Below, one piece after another: positions 1 through 4,193 of a stretch of DNA of 7,341 nucleotides. The DNA lies in assembly GCA_016202875.1 (NCBI GenBank), contig JACQNX010000035.1:1-7341 (forward strand), in the 5' to 3' direction. The notes beneath the pieces are model-generated. The model did no database searches. It saw only the letters and a list, made by a program, of their open reading frames with translations, and was not told the DNA's origin. This stretch comes from Candidatus Aenigmatarchaeota archaeon (GTDB lineage: Archaea; Aenigmatarchaeota; Aenigmatarchaeia; GW2011-AR5). The translations under genes and the position numbers were made by a program. Within the stretch, counting starts at the first letter, position 1. Each line of letters starts with the position of its first letter.

Positions 1-125
1 CCTCCTATATGAATAATGTTCGGGGATATTTTTTGTATAAATAATGCGTAAAGTGGCGCAAACAGATTTATTGCAAAAACAAAGAATCCGTTAATAAAGA
101 TCAAGTATTTTATTTGCTTGTGCAT
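1..125 (-). CDS. MFS-like transporter, N-terminus only (3' end beyond the left edge)
   Basis: An open frame starts at ATG 125-123 and runs off the window with 41 complete codons and no stop. The peptide begins MHKQIKYLIFINGFFVFAIN, followed by LFAPLYALFIQKISPNIIHIG. It has a short basic start, then one long hydrophobic helix (about residues 7-30) carrying the N-G-F-F...P-L-Y-A pattern typical of the first transmembrane helix of major facilitator superfamily transporters. MFS proteins use ion gradients to move small solutes across the cytoplasmic membrane; nothing here tells the substrate. The start lies 6 nt after the stop of the upstream gene's shifted frame, so the two may be co-transcribed. 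There is no SD, but a TATA-like box at 149-156 would give a leaderless transcript. The coding nature is fairly sure; the family rests on one helix. Confidence 0.68.
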   Translation of the reverse strand, partial: MHKQIKYLIFINGFFVFAINLFAPLYALFIQKISPNIIHIG

Positions 126-131
126 AGAGAA

Positions 132-645
132 TTAATATCTCTTCATTGTTAATAAATCTTTCGGAGTTTCGTGCTTTTTACAACCCACGCCGCCGAGCAT
201 TATTTCTGCTAACAAGGAGTTATGCGCAATCAGCCCCTCGGGTGTAAAATCCGGGACATTATACGAAACCGATCTACCCGTAATTCCTTCTCGTCAGGAT
301 CACAGGCTGGTCGCAGAGGCTTTGTGCCGTGACTGCGTACCCGTAGAAACCGGAGACGAGGCTCTGTATCCTTTCATTCAGCTGCGTGTCTGCGTAATTT
401 CCTGCCTTTGCCTTCTCGCATGCGCACAGCAGCACGTCAACAACAGCGTTGTTCTGCTGGTCATACGGCTGGGCTGTGCATGTTTTTCCTGAAACGCAGA
501 GGTCTGAGGTGACGACAACCGGCTGCGTGGAAAATCTGGCGGAGCATGCGTCAATAGAAATTGCCTGCTCCACACCGCGGTTGCCTGTGTAGACAAAGAT
601 GGCTACGACGATAACAACAAGCAGCAGGATGTAGCGCTTCTGCAT
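132..645 (-). pseudogene. Membrane-anchored, cysteine-containing exported protein, broken by a one-base frameshift
   Basis: From ATG 645-643 the first frame encodes 123 aa and stops at TAG 276-274. It has a short basic start (MQKRY), one hydrophobic helix (residues 6-19) acting as signal peptide or anchor, then an extracytoplasmic part with six cysteines (34, 50, 56, 74, 76, 111). Reading continues convincingly in the next frame to TAA 134-132: it includes VSYNVPDFTPEGLIAHN, then SLLAEIMLGGVGCKKHE, then TPKDLLTMKRY, with a seventh cysteine. That second part has no good start of its own. The span is 514 nt, that is 171 codons plus one base, so a single-base difference within about 274-297 (possibly the GGG run at 277-279) splits a protein of about 170 aa. 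I do not recognise the family; disulfide bonding outside the membrane is inference. A pseudogene, a sequencing error, or less likely programmed +1 shifting would all fit. Confidence 0.65.
149..156 (-). promoter_or_regulatory. TATA-like box for the MFS-like gene
   Basis: On the minus strand this reads TTTATTAA, centred about 27 nt before the ATG at 125, so transcription would start at or next to the start codon. It lies inside the shifted-frame 3' end of the upstream gene, so it may be fortuitous. Confidence 0.35.
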
Positions 646-667
646 AGTTTAATTATCTGGAAAGCGG

Positions 668-675
668 AATATAAA
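668..675 (-). promoter_or_regulatory. TATA box for the exported-protein gene
   Basis: It reads TTTATATT on the minus strand, centred 26-27 nt before ATG 645, which is the spacing expected for an archaeal leaderless transcript. It lies almost next to the oppositely directed TATA box at 678-685. Confidence 0.6.
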
Positions 676-677
676 GA

Positions 678-685
678 TTAAATAA
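678..685 (+). promoter_or_regulatory. TATA box for the paralog operon
   Basis: TTAAATAA, centred about 24.5 nt before the GTG start at 706, predicts a leaderless mRNA and supports that GTG as the true start. With the box at 668-675 it makes a compact divergent promoter in a 60-bp intergenic space. Confidence 0.55.
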
Positions 686-705
686 ATTGTGGCTATATTG
701 TAATA

Positions 706-984
706 GTGGAAGAGCCTCAGTTTGAGCTTCTTCTCGCGATGATGAGATTGCTAAAGCGCGAGGACCAGTTAGGCTTGTTACTGGAAACTGGAATAATAAA
801 TATTATTGACAACTTCTCTCCTTCTTTCGGCGAATTGCAAAGGGCAGCACTCTCAAAGGAATTTGTACGTTATGAATCTCTACTGGCCAAGAAAAAGGAG
901 GAAGAGAAGACGATGGAAAAAATAGAAAGCGAGGAGTACAAAAAAGTCGTGAGTGATTATGTGAAGGGGGCGGCGATGCGGTGA
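706..984 (+). CDS. Small charged helical protein, paralog of the next gene
   Basis: A 92-aa protein starting at GTG. I recognise no family. The first 35 residues look like an amphipathic helix rich in Leu, Met and Ile; a loop follows (NFSPSFGE), and residues 58-80 are a highly charged Lys/Glu stretch likely to form a long helix or coiled coil. No signal peptide or membrane segment is visible. It aligns without gaps to the next gene's product over the first 66 residues with 20 identities, including EQF-type starts, an L-Q/M-Q motif and EF..YE, and a shared KIE(S/A)E follows after a two-residue offset. The pair therefore arose by tandem duplication. The stop codon lies inside the next gene's SD, so the genes are translated as one operon. 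The paralogs may form a heterodimer; that is inference. Confidence 0.72.
   Translation: MEEPQFELLLAMMRLLKREDQLGLLLETGIINIIDNFSPSFGELQRAALSKEFVRYESLLAKKKEEEKTMEKIESEEYKKVVSDYVKGAAMR
980..984 (+). promoter_or_regulatory. SD containing the upstream stop codon
   Basis: GGTGA, an archaeal SD core, contains the TGA stop (982-984) of the first paralog and sits 4 nt before the ATG of the second. This ties termination of one gene to initiation of the next. Confidence 0.7.
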
Positions 985-988
985 TTTC

Positions 989-1249
989 ATGAGAGAAGAG
1001 CAGTTTATTTATTTTCTAGAGCTTCTGAGGATTTTGCAGAAGAACGACATCGCGAGAAAAAATATTGAAGATACGCTGATTGCGCTCATGGACGAATACG
1101 AGGGACATCTTACAGAAATGCAAAAGAAAACCATGATATCGGAATTTCTTGATTATGAAGAAAAGCGGGAACAAAAGAGAGAAGAGACAAGAAGAAAAAT
1201 TGAGGCTGAATTTACAACAGCAATTCCGAAGCAGGAGTTCCTGATGTGA
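989..1249 (+). CDS. Small charged helical protein, paralog of the previous gene
   Basis: An 86-aa protein starting at ATG behind a GGTGA ribosome-binding site. It shares the plan of its upstream paralog: an N-terminal amphipathic helix (residues 3-35), an acidic loop (DEYEGHLTE), then EFLDYEE and a charged Glu/Lys/Arg helix to about residue 75. About 30% of the first 66 positions are identical between the two, so the duplication is old or fast-evolving. No catalytic motif, metal ligand set or membrane segment is visible. It is probably a soluble helical protein acting by protein-protein contact, and I do not recognise the family. A T5 tract begins 3 nt after the stop and would end the transcript. 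Confidence 0.75.
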   Translation: MREEQFIYFLELLRILQKNDIARKNIEDTLIALMDEYEGHLTEMQKKTMISEFLDYEEKREQKREETRRKIEAEFTTAIPKQEFLM

Positions 1250-1251
1250 GG

Positions 1252-1256
1252 TTTTT
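1252..1256 (+). terminator. T-run terminator of the paralog operon
   Basis: TTTTT directly after the TGA stop; a second T5 follows near 1293-1297. Archaeal RNA polymerase terminates at such T tracts without needing a hairpin. Confidence 0.45.
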
Positions 1257-1309
1257 GGGCGGTGGCGCAGAGTACAAAAGTATTATGGGCAGCTTTTTCT
1301 ATGAGAATA

Positions 1310-1852
1310 TCATATCTTAATAATATTGTCTTTTAAGTTAAGAGCAAATTCTTTTAATAAATATTCTTCATAAAGCCCAGAAATAAATGTTCTTCATCAA
1401 GCCCAGAGTCCAGAGTTCGTTCTTCTTTCCAGAACTCAAAATCTATCAAATATAATCTTTCCTTTTTTGGGTCAAATAAAGCATTCCCAGCTTTCGTGCA
1501 GTCAACTGGATCGATGCCCAATTCTAAAATTTTTTTCAACTCAGCTTTGTACTGCTGTAATGCTTTTCTCAAGGCTCTTCCCTGTAAAGAACTGATGTAT
1601 TTCCCATGTATTCTTTGCATCAGTATAACTCAGCCTCTGTAAGAGTCAACATGAGGTGATACGAGCTGGTAAAATTCCGGGACACTGATGCCGTGTTCAA
1701 AAAGAAATGCCCATTCTGTATTCCTTATCGGCATTCTCTTTTCTATAATGATCTTTTCCCACTACCATGTCATTAACTAAATAAATTCTTTTTTGGGGCA
1801 ATGTTCTGTCTTCTCTAATTGCTTCCTTTAGCTCTGCTAAGCCCGTTTTCAT
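1310..1852 (-). pseudogene. Small protein kinase-like (RIO/Bud32/APH-type fold) pseudogene with three lesions
   Basis: The reading starts at ATG 1852-1850 and would end at TGA 1312-1310. Lesion 1: a one-base shift between about 1697 and 1764 joins KRIYLVNDMV to WEKIIIEKRMPIRNTEW, then AFLFEHGISVPEFY. Lesion 2: an in-frame TGA at 1632-1630 falls in SYRG-stop-VILMQRIHG, plausibly a former TGG (Trp). Lesion 3: a 26-bp tandem duplication (1356-1407) shifts the C-terminus and ends it early at TAA 1356-1354; without it the frame reads SGLYEEYLLKEFALNLKDN and on to KI. The total of 543 nt minus 26 minus 1 equals 172 codons, so all three corrections agree with a 171-aa ancestor. Kinase-like marks are the VILMQRIHG hinge, GIDPVDCTKAGNALF (catalytic-loop-like D...N) and LYLIDFEF (DFG-equivalent). 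RIO/Bud32/APH-type kinases share this plan; the exact family and substrate are unknown. Confidence 0.75.
1356..1407 (-). repeat. 26-bp tandem duplication inside the kinase pseudogene
   Basis: Units 1382-1407 and 1356-1381 are directly adjacent and match at 24 of 26 positions. Both begin TCTGGGCTT and end ATTTATT on the minus strand. Because 26 is not a multiple of 3, the second copy is read out of frame. Confidence 0.88.
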
Positions 1853-1872
1853 GATCTCTGAATAACGGTAAG

Positions 1873-1880
1873 TTATAAAA
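1873..1880 (-). promoter_or_regulatory. TATA box of the kinase pseudogene
   Basis: TTTTATAA on the minus strand, centred about 24.5 nt before ATG 1852. The promoter seems intact although the gene is not, and it supports this start. Confidence 0.5.
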
Positions 1881-1926
1881 AGGAAGAAAGAACATCACCA
1901 CATCTATCCAAAAAACCTGCGTCATA

Positions 1927-1962
1927 TTGTGGTGGCAGAAAATATTTTCACCCCTACCACAA
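1927..1962. promoter_or_regulatory. Large nested palindrome, candidate operator upstream of ftsZ
   Basis: The outer arms are TTGTGGT (1927-1933) and ACCACAA (1956-1962), extendable by GG/CC with a bulged T. The core is the perfect 12-bp palindrome GAAAATATTTTC (1938-1949). It ends 2 bp before the TATA box at 1965, so a bound dimer would cover the BRE region. It lies in the space between the kinase promoter and ftsZ and is not followed by a T-run, so an operator is likelier than a terminator. Confidence 0.5.
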
Positions 1963-1964
1963 CG

Positions 1965-1972
1965 TTTATATA
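1965..1972 (+). promoter_or_regulatory. Strong TATA box, distal ftsZ promoter
   Basis: TTTATATA is the closest consensus TATA match in the window. It predicts a start near 1994-1996 and a leader of about 250 nt before ftsZ. Two tiny ORFs (ATG at 1991, 11 codons; ATG at 2023, 20 codons) lie just downstream. The stretch 1853-2247 holds no convincing gene. Confidence 0.5.
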
Positions 1973-2088
1973 CGGCACAAAAGTACTTTAATGGCAGTTC
2001 CAAAAAAAATGGAATGCAAAAAATGAAAAGAATGAAAAGACCGCTTGCAACGATCTTTTCTGAAATGCTGTCTGGTTATTTCTAAGCG

Positions 2089-2168
2089 AGATATATGCGG
2101 GCATTATATAAAGGTTTGCGATGCGGCGACGTATATTTCCAAAATTAGATGCTGAAAGATATATGCGG
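2089..2168 (+). repeat. Pair of 12-bp direct repeats in the ftsZ leader
   Basis: AGATATATGCGG occurs at 2089-2100 and exactly at 2157-2168, with starts 68 bp apart, flanking the second TATA box. The second copy runs into the leader hairpin. They could be binding sites for one regulator. Confidence 0.6.
2104..2111 (+). promoter_or_regulatory. Second TATA box, proximal ftsZ promoter
   Basis: TTATATAA predicts transcription starting near 2133-2135, giving a leader of about 113 nt that still contains both hairpins and the SD. Confidence 0.45.
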
Positions 2169-2198
2169 AAAAGCATACTGTCAGCAGTCATGCTTTTC
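2168..2198 (+). promoter_or_regulatory. Leader hairpin A upstream of ftsZ
   Basis: GAAAAGCAT (2168-2176) pairs with ATGCTTTTC (2190-2198), and ACTG (2177-2180) pairs with CAGT (2185-2188). This gives a 13-bp stem with one bulged C and a TCAG tetraloop. No T-run follows, so it is not a simple terminator. Confidence 0.65.
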
Positions 2199-2228
2199 TG
2201 ATGTCTAGACACAGCATGAATCAGAAAG
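2194..2228 (+). promoter_or_regulatory. Alternative leader hairpin B, overlapping hairpin A and ending near the SD
   Basis: TTTCTGAT (2195-2202) pairs with ATCAGAAA (2220-2227), plus a T-G pair (2194/2228). Its 5' arm uses TTTTC (2194-2198), also the end of hairpin A, so the two cannot form together. It ends 6 nt before the SD. The loop holds the 10-bp palindrome TGTCTAGACA (2202-2211). Confidence 0.45.
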
Positions 2229-2234
2229 AGACGA

Positions 2235-2240
2235 GGAGGT
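2235..2240 (+). promoter_or_regulatory. SD of ftsZ
   Basis: GGAGGT lies 7 nt before ATG 2248 and fits the 3' end of archaeal 16S rRNA. This is one of the few genes here with a leader and a strong SD rather than a leaderless start. Confidence 0.85.
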
Positions 2241-2247
2241 AGTAGAA

Positions 2248-3285
2248 ATGGGAGATTTTAACGATGAAATAGCCAACTTCCAAGTTGACCAGGCCAGAAT
2301 CATGGTTGTCGGCTGCGGCGGCGGGGGGACCAATACAATCAACCGCCTCACAGAGATGGGCATTGCAGGCGCTTCAACCATTGCTGCCAATACAGATGCT
2401 AAGCATCTGGCAGTTGTGAAGTCGCAGAAGAAGATCCTGCTGGGCCGTGAACTGACAAGAGGCTTGGGAGCTGGCGGATACCCAGAAGTGGGTAAAAAAG
2501 CGGCAGAAGAAAGCAAAAACGAAATTCGGGAGGCACTACAGGGCTGCGACCTGTTATTCCTGACCTGTGGTCTTGGTGGAGGAACAGGCACTGGAGCTGC
2601 ACCGGTGGTGGCATACCTAGCAAAAGAGATGGGAGCTATTGTGATAGCTGCAGTCACGCTGCCTTTCAAGATCGAAGGCGCAAGAATACTGAAAGCAGAA
2701 GAAGGTCTTGCAAAACTACGAGAGGTATGCGACACTGTGATCGTCATTGAGAACCAGAAGCTTGTGGAACTTGCTGGCAACCGCCCGCTGAAAGAGGCGT
2801 TTGGCGTTGCAGACGGCCTCATATCTACAATGATAAAGGGCATCACTGAGACAATATCACAGCCATCGCTTGTAAACCTTGACTACGCTGATGTCAGAAC
2901 CATCATGCGAGCAGGAGGCGTAGCCACAATAGGCGTTGGGGAGAGCGATTCGCAGAACAGGGCCAAAGAAGCCATTACAAAGGCACTGTCTCATCCGTTA
3001 CTGGATGTCGACTACTCCGGCGCAAAGGGAGCGCTTATCCAGGTGATAGGCGGCGAGGATATGAAGCTGGAGGAAATCGCAGAAATCGGCGAGGCAGTAT
3101 CACAGCACATGGACCCTGAGGCCACAGTCATGTGGGGCGCGAGAATCGTACCTGAGTTCAAAGGAAAGCTACAGGTAATAACCATCATCACAGGAGTGAA
3201 GTCGCCTTACATCCTTGGCAGAGCCATGGGAGGCTTCAACAAGGCAAAGGCCCAGAACGAGCTCGGCATTGAGATCTTGGTCTAG
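2248..3285 (+). CDS. ftsZ: Cell-division GTPase FtsZ (archaeal FtsZ2-like)
   Basis: A 345-aa tubulin-superfamily GTPase that polymerises at midcell into the division ring. The GTP-binding parts are all present: T1 loop GCGGGGTNT (22-30), NTDA (48-51), GAGGYPEVG (74-82), tubulin signature GGGTGTG (110-116), and the T5 region PFKIEGAR (139-146). The T7 synergy loop is NLDYADV (210-216), with N210, D212 and D215 matching the bacterial catalytic residues, so the protein should hydrolyse GTP. The stretches KGITET, PSLVNLDYADV and WGARIVPEFKGK resemble archaeal FtsZ2 more than FtsZ1; this subtype is from memory. The N-terminal extension is short. The C-terminus ends soon after the core with ELGIEILV and lacks the long linker and bacterial-type tail, so it must recruit partners differently (archaeal partners include SepF). 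The ATG is fixed by the SD. A structured leader suggests controlled expression. Confidence 0.97.
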   Translation: MGDFNDEIANFQVDQARIMVVGCGGGGTNTINRLTEMGIAGASTIAANTDAKHLAVVKSQKKILLGRELTRGLGAGGYPEVGKKAAEESKNEIREALQGCDLLFLTCGLGGGTGTGAAPVVAYLAKEMGAIVIAAVTLPFKIEGARILKAEEGLAKLREVCDTVIVIENQKLVELAGNRPLKEAFGVADGLISTMIKGITETISQPSLVNLDYADVRTIMRAGGVATIGVGESDSQNRAKEAITKALSHPLLDVDYSGAKGALIQVIGGEDMKLEEIAEIGEAVSQHMDPEATVMWGARIVPEFKGKLQVITIITGVKSPYILGRAMGGFNKAKAQNELGIEILV

Positions 3286-3317
3286 AGTGCGATGAGATCA
3301 AAAGATGAAATCGTAAG

Positions 3318-3329
3318 GTGAAATTTCAC
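3318..3329. repeat. 12-bp perfect palindrome downstream of ftsZ
   Basis: GTGAAATTTCAC is self-complementary and lies 33 bp after the ftsZ stop. It could be a protein-binding site; there is no T-run for a plus-strand terminator. Confidence 0.45.
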
Positions 3330-3339
3330 TGAACGGTTG

Positions 3340-3378
3340 AAAAAACAGGGACAGGGATGTTAACCGTCTCTTGTCCCT
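3340..3378 (-). terminator. Terminator-like hairpin, minus strand (distal)
   Basis: On the minus strand AGGGACA pairs with TGTCCCT (3372-3378 with 3347-3353); one G and then TTTTTT (3345-3340) follow. No minus-strand protein gene that needs it is apparent. Confidence 0.4.
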
Positions 3379-3447
3379 TCATAGTTCTGCCTAGCGAAGT
3401 TGGGGCAGAATGCTGACACAGGACACTAATCTCTGTGGCAGCAATGG

Positions 3448-3656
3448 ATTGGCAGACGAAATGAGAGAGCCCATTTCAGGGCGCCTATCATTTTCGTCAT
3501 GGATCACCATGAAGAAAAAACCGAACTCAGGAGTTCAGTTCGGATATGACAGACGGTGCATCATAAGGACGTAATATCCAATGGCAACTGGACGTTCTTT
3601 GTTTTGTGCTATGTCATTGATCGAACAGGCACCTTGTTCAGCATTCGTCTGCCAAT
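3448..3656. repeat. 13-bp perfect inverted repeat spanning 209 bp
   Basis: ATTGGCAGACGAA at 3448-3460 has its exact reverse complement at 3644-3656. It could be the closing helix of an RNA domain or the ends of a small element. No transposase, target duplication or matching flanks were seen. Confidence 0.5.
3515..3543 (-). terminator. Terminator-like hairpin, minus strand (proximal)
   Basis: On the minus strand CCGAACT, a 9-nt loop and AGTTCGG are followed at once by TTTTTT (3520-3515). This is textbook intrinsic-terminator form. A TATA-like stretch near 3711-3720 is almost symmetric and could start a minus-strand RNA near 3690. Confidence 0.45.
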
Positions 3657-3713
3657 TTCCCCTTCCATGCCTTGCTGGCCTGACAAGAGGGCTGCGGGGA
3701 AGGAAGGGCATAC

Positions 3714-3720
3714 TTATACA
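3714..3720 (+). promoter_or_regulatory. Possible TATA box upstream of the 3820 gene
   Basis: TTATACA, within ATACTTATAC, would place a start near 3743. It is a weak match, and its near symmetry means it could serve the minus strand instead. Confidence 0.25.
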
Positions 3721-3749
3721 CCGGGAAAGATGAAATCAAGGCGAGTAAC

Positions 3750-3827
3750 ATGCATTACAAAAAAGGAAAACAAAGCGGCATTGGCTGCCTAGCCTCGGTC
3801 TGCTGCCGGTGCTGCGACATTGGATGA
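3750..3827 (+). CDS. Possible Cys-rich 25-aa upstream ORF
   Basis: ATG 3750 opens a 25-codon frame beginning MHYKKGKQSGIG and ending CLASVCCRCCDIG, with five cysteines in the last 13 residues. Its TGA (3825-3827) overlaps the beginning of the next gene if that gene starts at TTG 3820, an arrangement typical of translational coupling. The predicted transcription start near 3743 would put this ATG at the head of the mRNA. Against it: the Cys codons come from a GC-rich TGC/CTG stretch that can arise by chance, there is no homology evidence, and no SD is obvious. It could be a regulatory leader peptide, a metal- or thiol-binding microprotein, or nothing. Confidence 0.25.
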   Translation: MHYKKGKQSGIGCLASVCCRCCDIG

Positions 3828-4041
3828 AATCTTCGCAAAGAAGGGAGCGGGCATGAGAAAAGTCATTGTGAAGAAAAGGAAAATGGAAAAAGAGTTCAAC
3901 AACCTGAAGCTCATAGTTGTTGTGTACGATGTGTGCGAGATCACAAAGAATGAAGACGGAAGCACTGAGATCACTGTCAACCAGATATACGACGTGATAG
4001 ATGTCTGGGATTTTGAAGAGGTAAACGAGCTCTTTGCATGA
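3820..4041 (+). CDS. Small conserved-looking protein of unknown function downstream of ftsZ
   Basis: A 73-aa frame from TTG 3820, preceded by GGTG at 3808-3811 (8-nt spacing). A start at ATG 3853 (62 aa), behind GGGAG at 3843-3847 with 5-nt spacing, is equally plausible. The product has a basic N-terminus (MRKVIVKKRKMEKEF), a hydrophobic strand (LKLIVVVYDV), a turn (TKNEDGST) and a second strand region (EITVNQIYDVIDVW), and ends in acidic FEEVNELFA. That looks like a small alpha/beta fold and is clearly codon-like. It has no signal peptide or membrane helix, and I recognise no family. The frame is also open upstream to a TAG at 3790-3792, so an older, longer start cannot be excluded. Stem-loops and a terminator follow. 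Confidence 0.62.
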   Translation: MDEIFAKKGAGMRKVIVKKRKMEKEFNNLKLIVVVYDVCEITKNEDGSTEITVNQIYDVIDVWDFEEVNELFA

Positions 4042-4047
4042 TCATAG

Positions 4048-4084
4048 TTATGCTGAAGCGGGAGAAGCGAAAATTGCAGCATAG
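4048..4084 (+). other. Stem-loop after the small unknown gene
   Basis: TATGCTG (4049-4055) pairs with CAGCATA (4077-4083), with a T-G pair outside it. It begins 7 nt after the stop and is probably a 3'-end mRNA structure. Confidence 0.4.
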
Positions 4085-4124
4085 TGCAAAATGAAAATGA
4101 ACACCTCCCCTCAGATGACATAGT

Positions 4125-4168
4125 TTCTGCAGCCACTTTCGTCCGGGAGGGCTGCGGAGAACTTTTTT
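4125..4168 (+). terminator. Hairpin plus T6 terminator before the symporter gene
   Basis: TTCT-GCAGCC (4125-4134) pairs with GGCTGC-gg-AGAA (4150-4161, GG bulge), followed after one C by TTTTTT (4163-4168). It would end the plus-strand transcript of the preceding gene. Confidence 0.6.
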
Positions 4169-4170
4169 AT
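4163..4170 (+). promoter_or_regulatory. TATA box of the symporter gene, overlapping the terminator T-run
   Basis: TTTTTTAT is centred about 27 nt before ATG 4194, which fits a leaderless start; no SD is present. The same bases are the T-run of the upstream terminator. Confidence 0.5.
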
Positions 4171-4193
4171 TTGCTTAAGTCTAAGGTTTAGTA

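Larger units (their letters stand above)
3330..3720. other. Gene-free, hairpin-dense region, candidate structured RNA (strand uncertain)
   Basis: Between ftsZ and 3820 I see no convincing long protein gene, but many perfect stems: 3333-3338/3362-3367, 3347-3353/3372-3378, 3385-3391/3404-3410, 3417-3421/3433-3437, 3455-3464/3488-3498 (one bulge) enclosing 3469-3472/3479-3482, 3497-3502/3507-3512 (tetraloop) and 3521-3527/3537-3543. A 13-bp long-range pairing (3448-3460/3644-3656) shares GACGAA with one local stem. I looked for hallmarks of archaeal RNase P RNA, SRP RNA and tRNA and did not find them. Terminator-like hairpins point to minus-strand transcription; one or more unknown RNAs are possible. 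Confidence 0.4.

Noticed and set aside
274..297. Programmed +1 frameshift at GGG-TAG
   Set aside because: Possible in principle, but the shift point is not fixed by the sequence, and a nearby gene is clearly decayed, so simple mutation or a read error is likelier.
1991..2085. Tiny ORFs beginning MAVPKKMECKK and MKRMKRPLATIFSEM
   Set aside because: They suggested a broken ribosomal-type gene, but they are too short, and the first ATG is closer to the TATA box than the expected transcription start.
2205..2846. 213-aa minus-strand open frame across ftsZ
   Set aside because: It is antisense to a certain ftsZ; its Ser/Pro/Ala-rich sequence with no motif is a codon-bias shadow.
3556..3792. 78-aa plus-strand open frame downstream of ftsZ
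   Set aside because: It runs through the hairpin-dense block with no SD or TATA at a fitting distance, and its composition is not protein-like.
3286..3819. RNase P RNA, SRP RNA or a tRNA in the gap after ftsZ
   Set aside because: I did not find the conserved P4-region motifs, the SRP helix-8 motif or a T-arm with matching stems on either strand.
3730..4041. Read-through of TAG at 3790-3792 (for example as pyrrolysine) joining an upstream frame to the 3820 gene
   Set aside because: The frame is open on both sides, but there is no pyrrolysine machinery or homology to support it, and good starts exist downstream at 3820 and 3853.
3789..4136. 115-aa minus-strand open frame
   Set aside because: It is antisense to the small unknown gene and to the start of the terminator; Ser/Thr/Phe-rich shadow.
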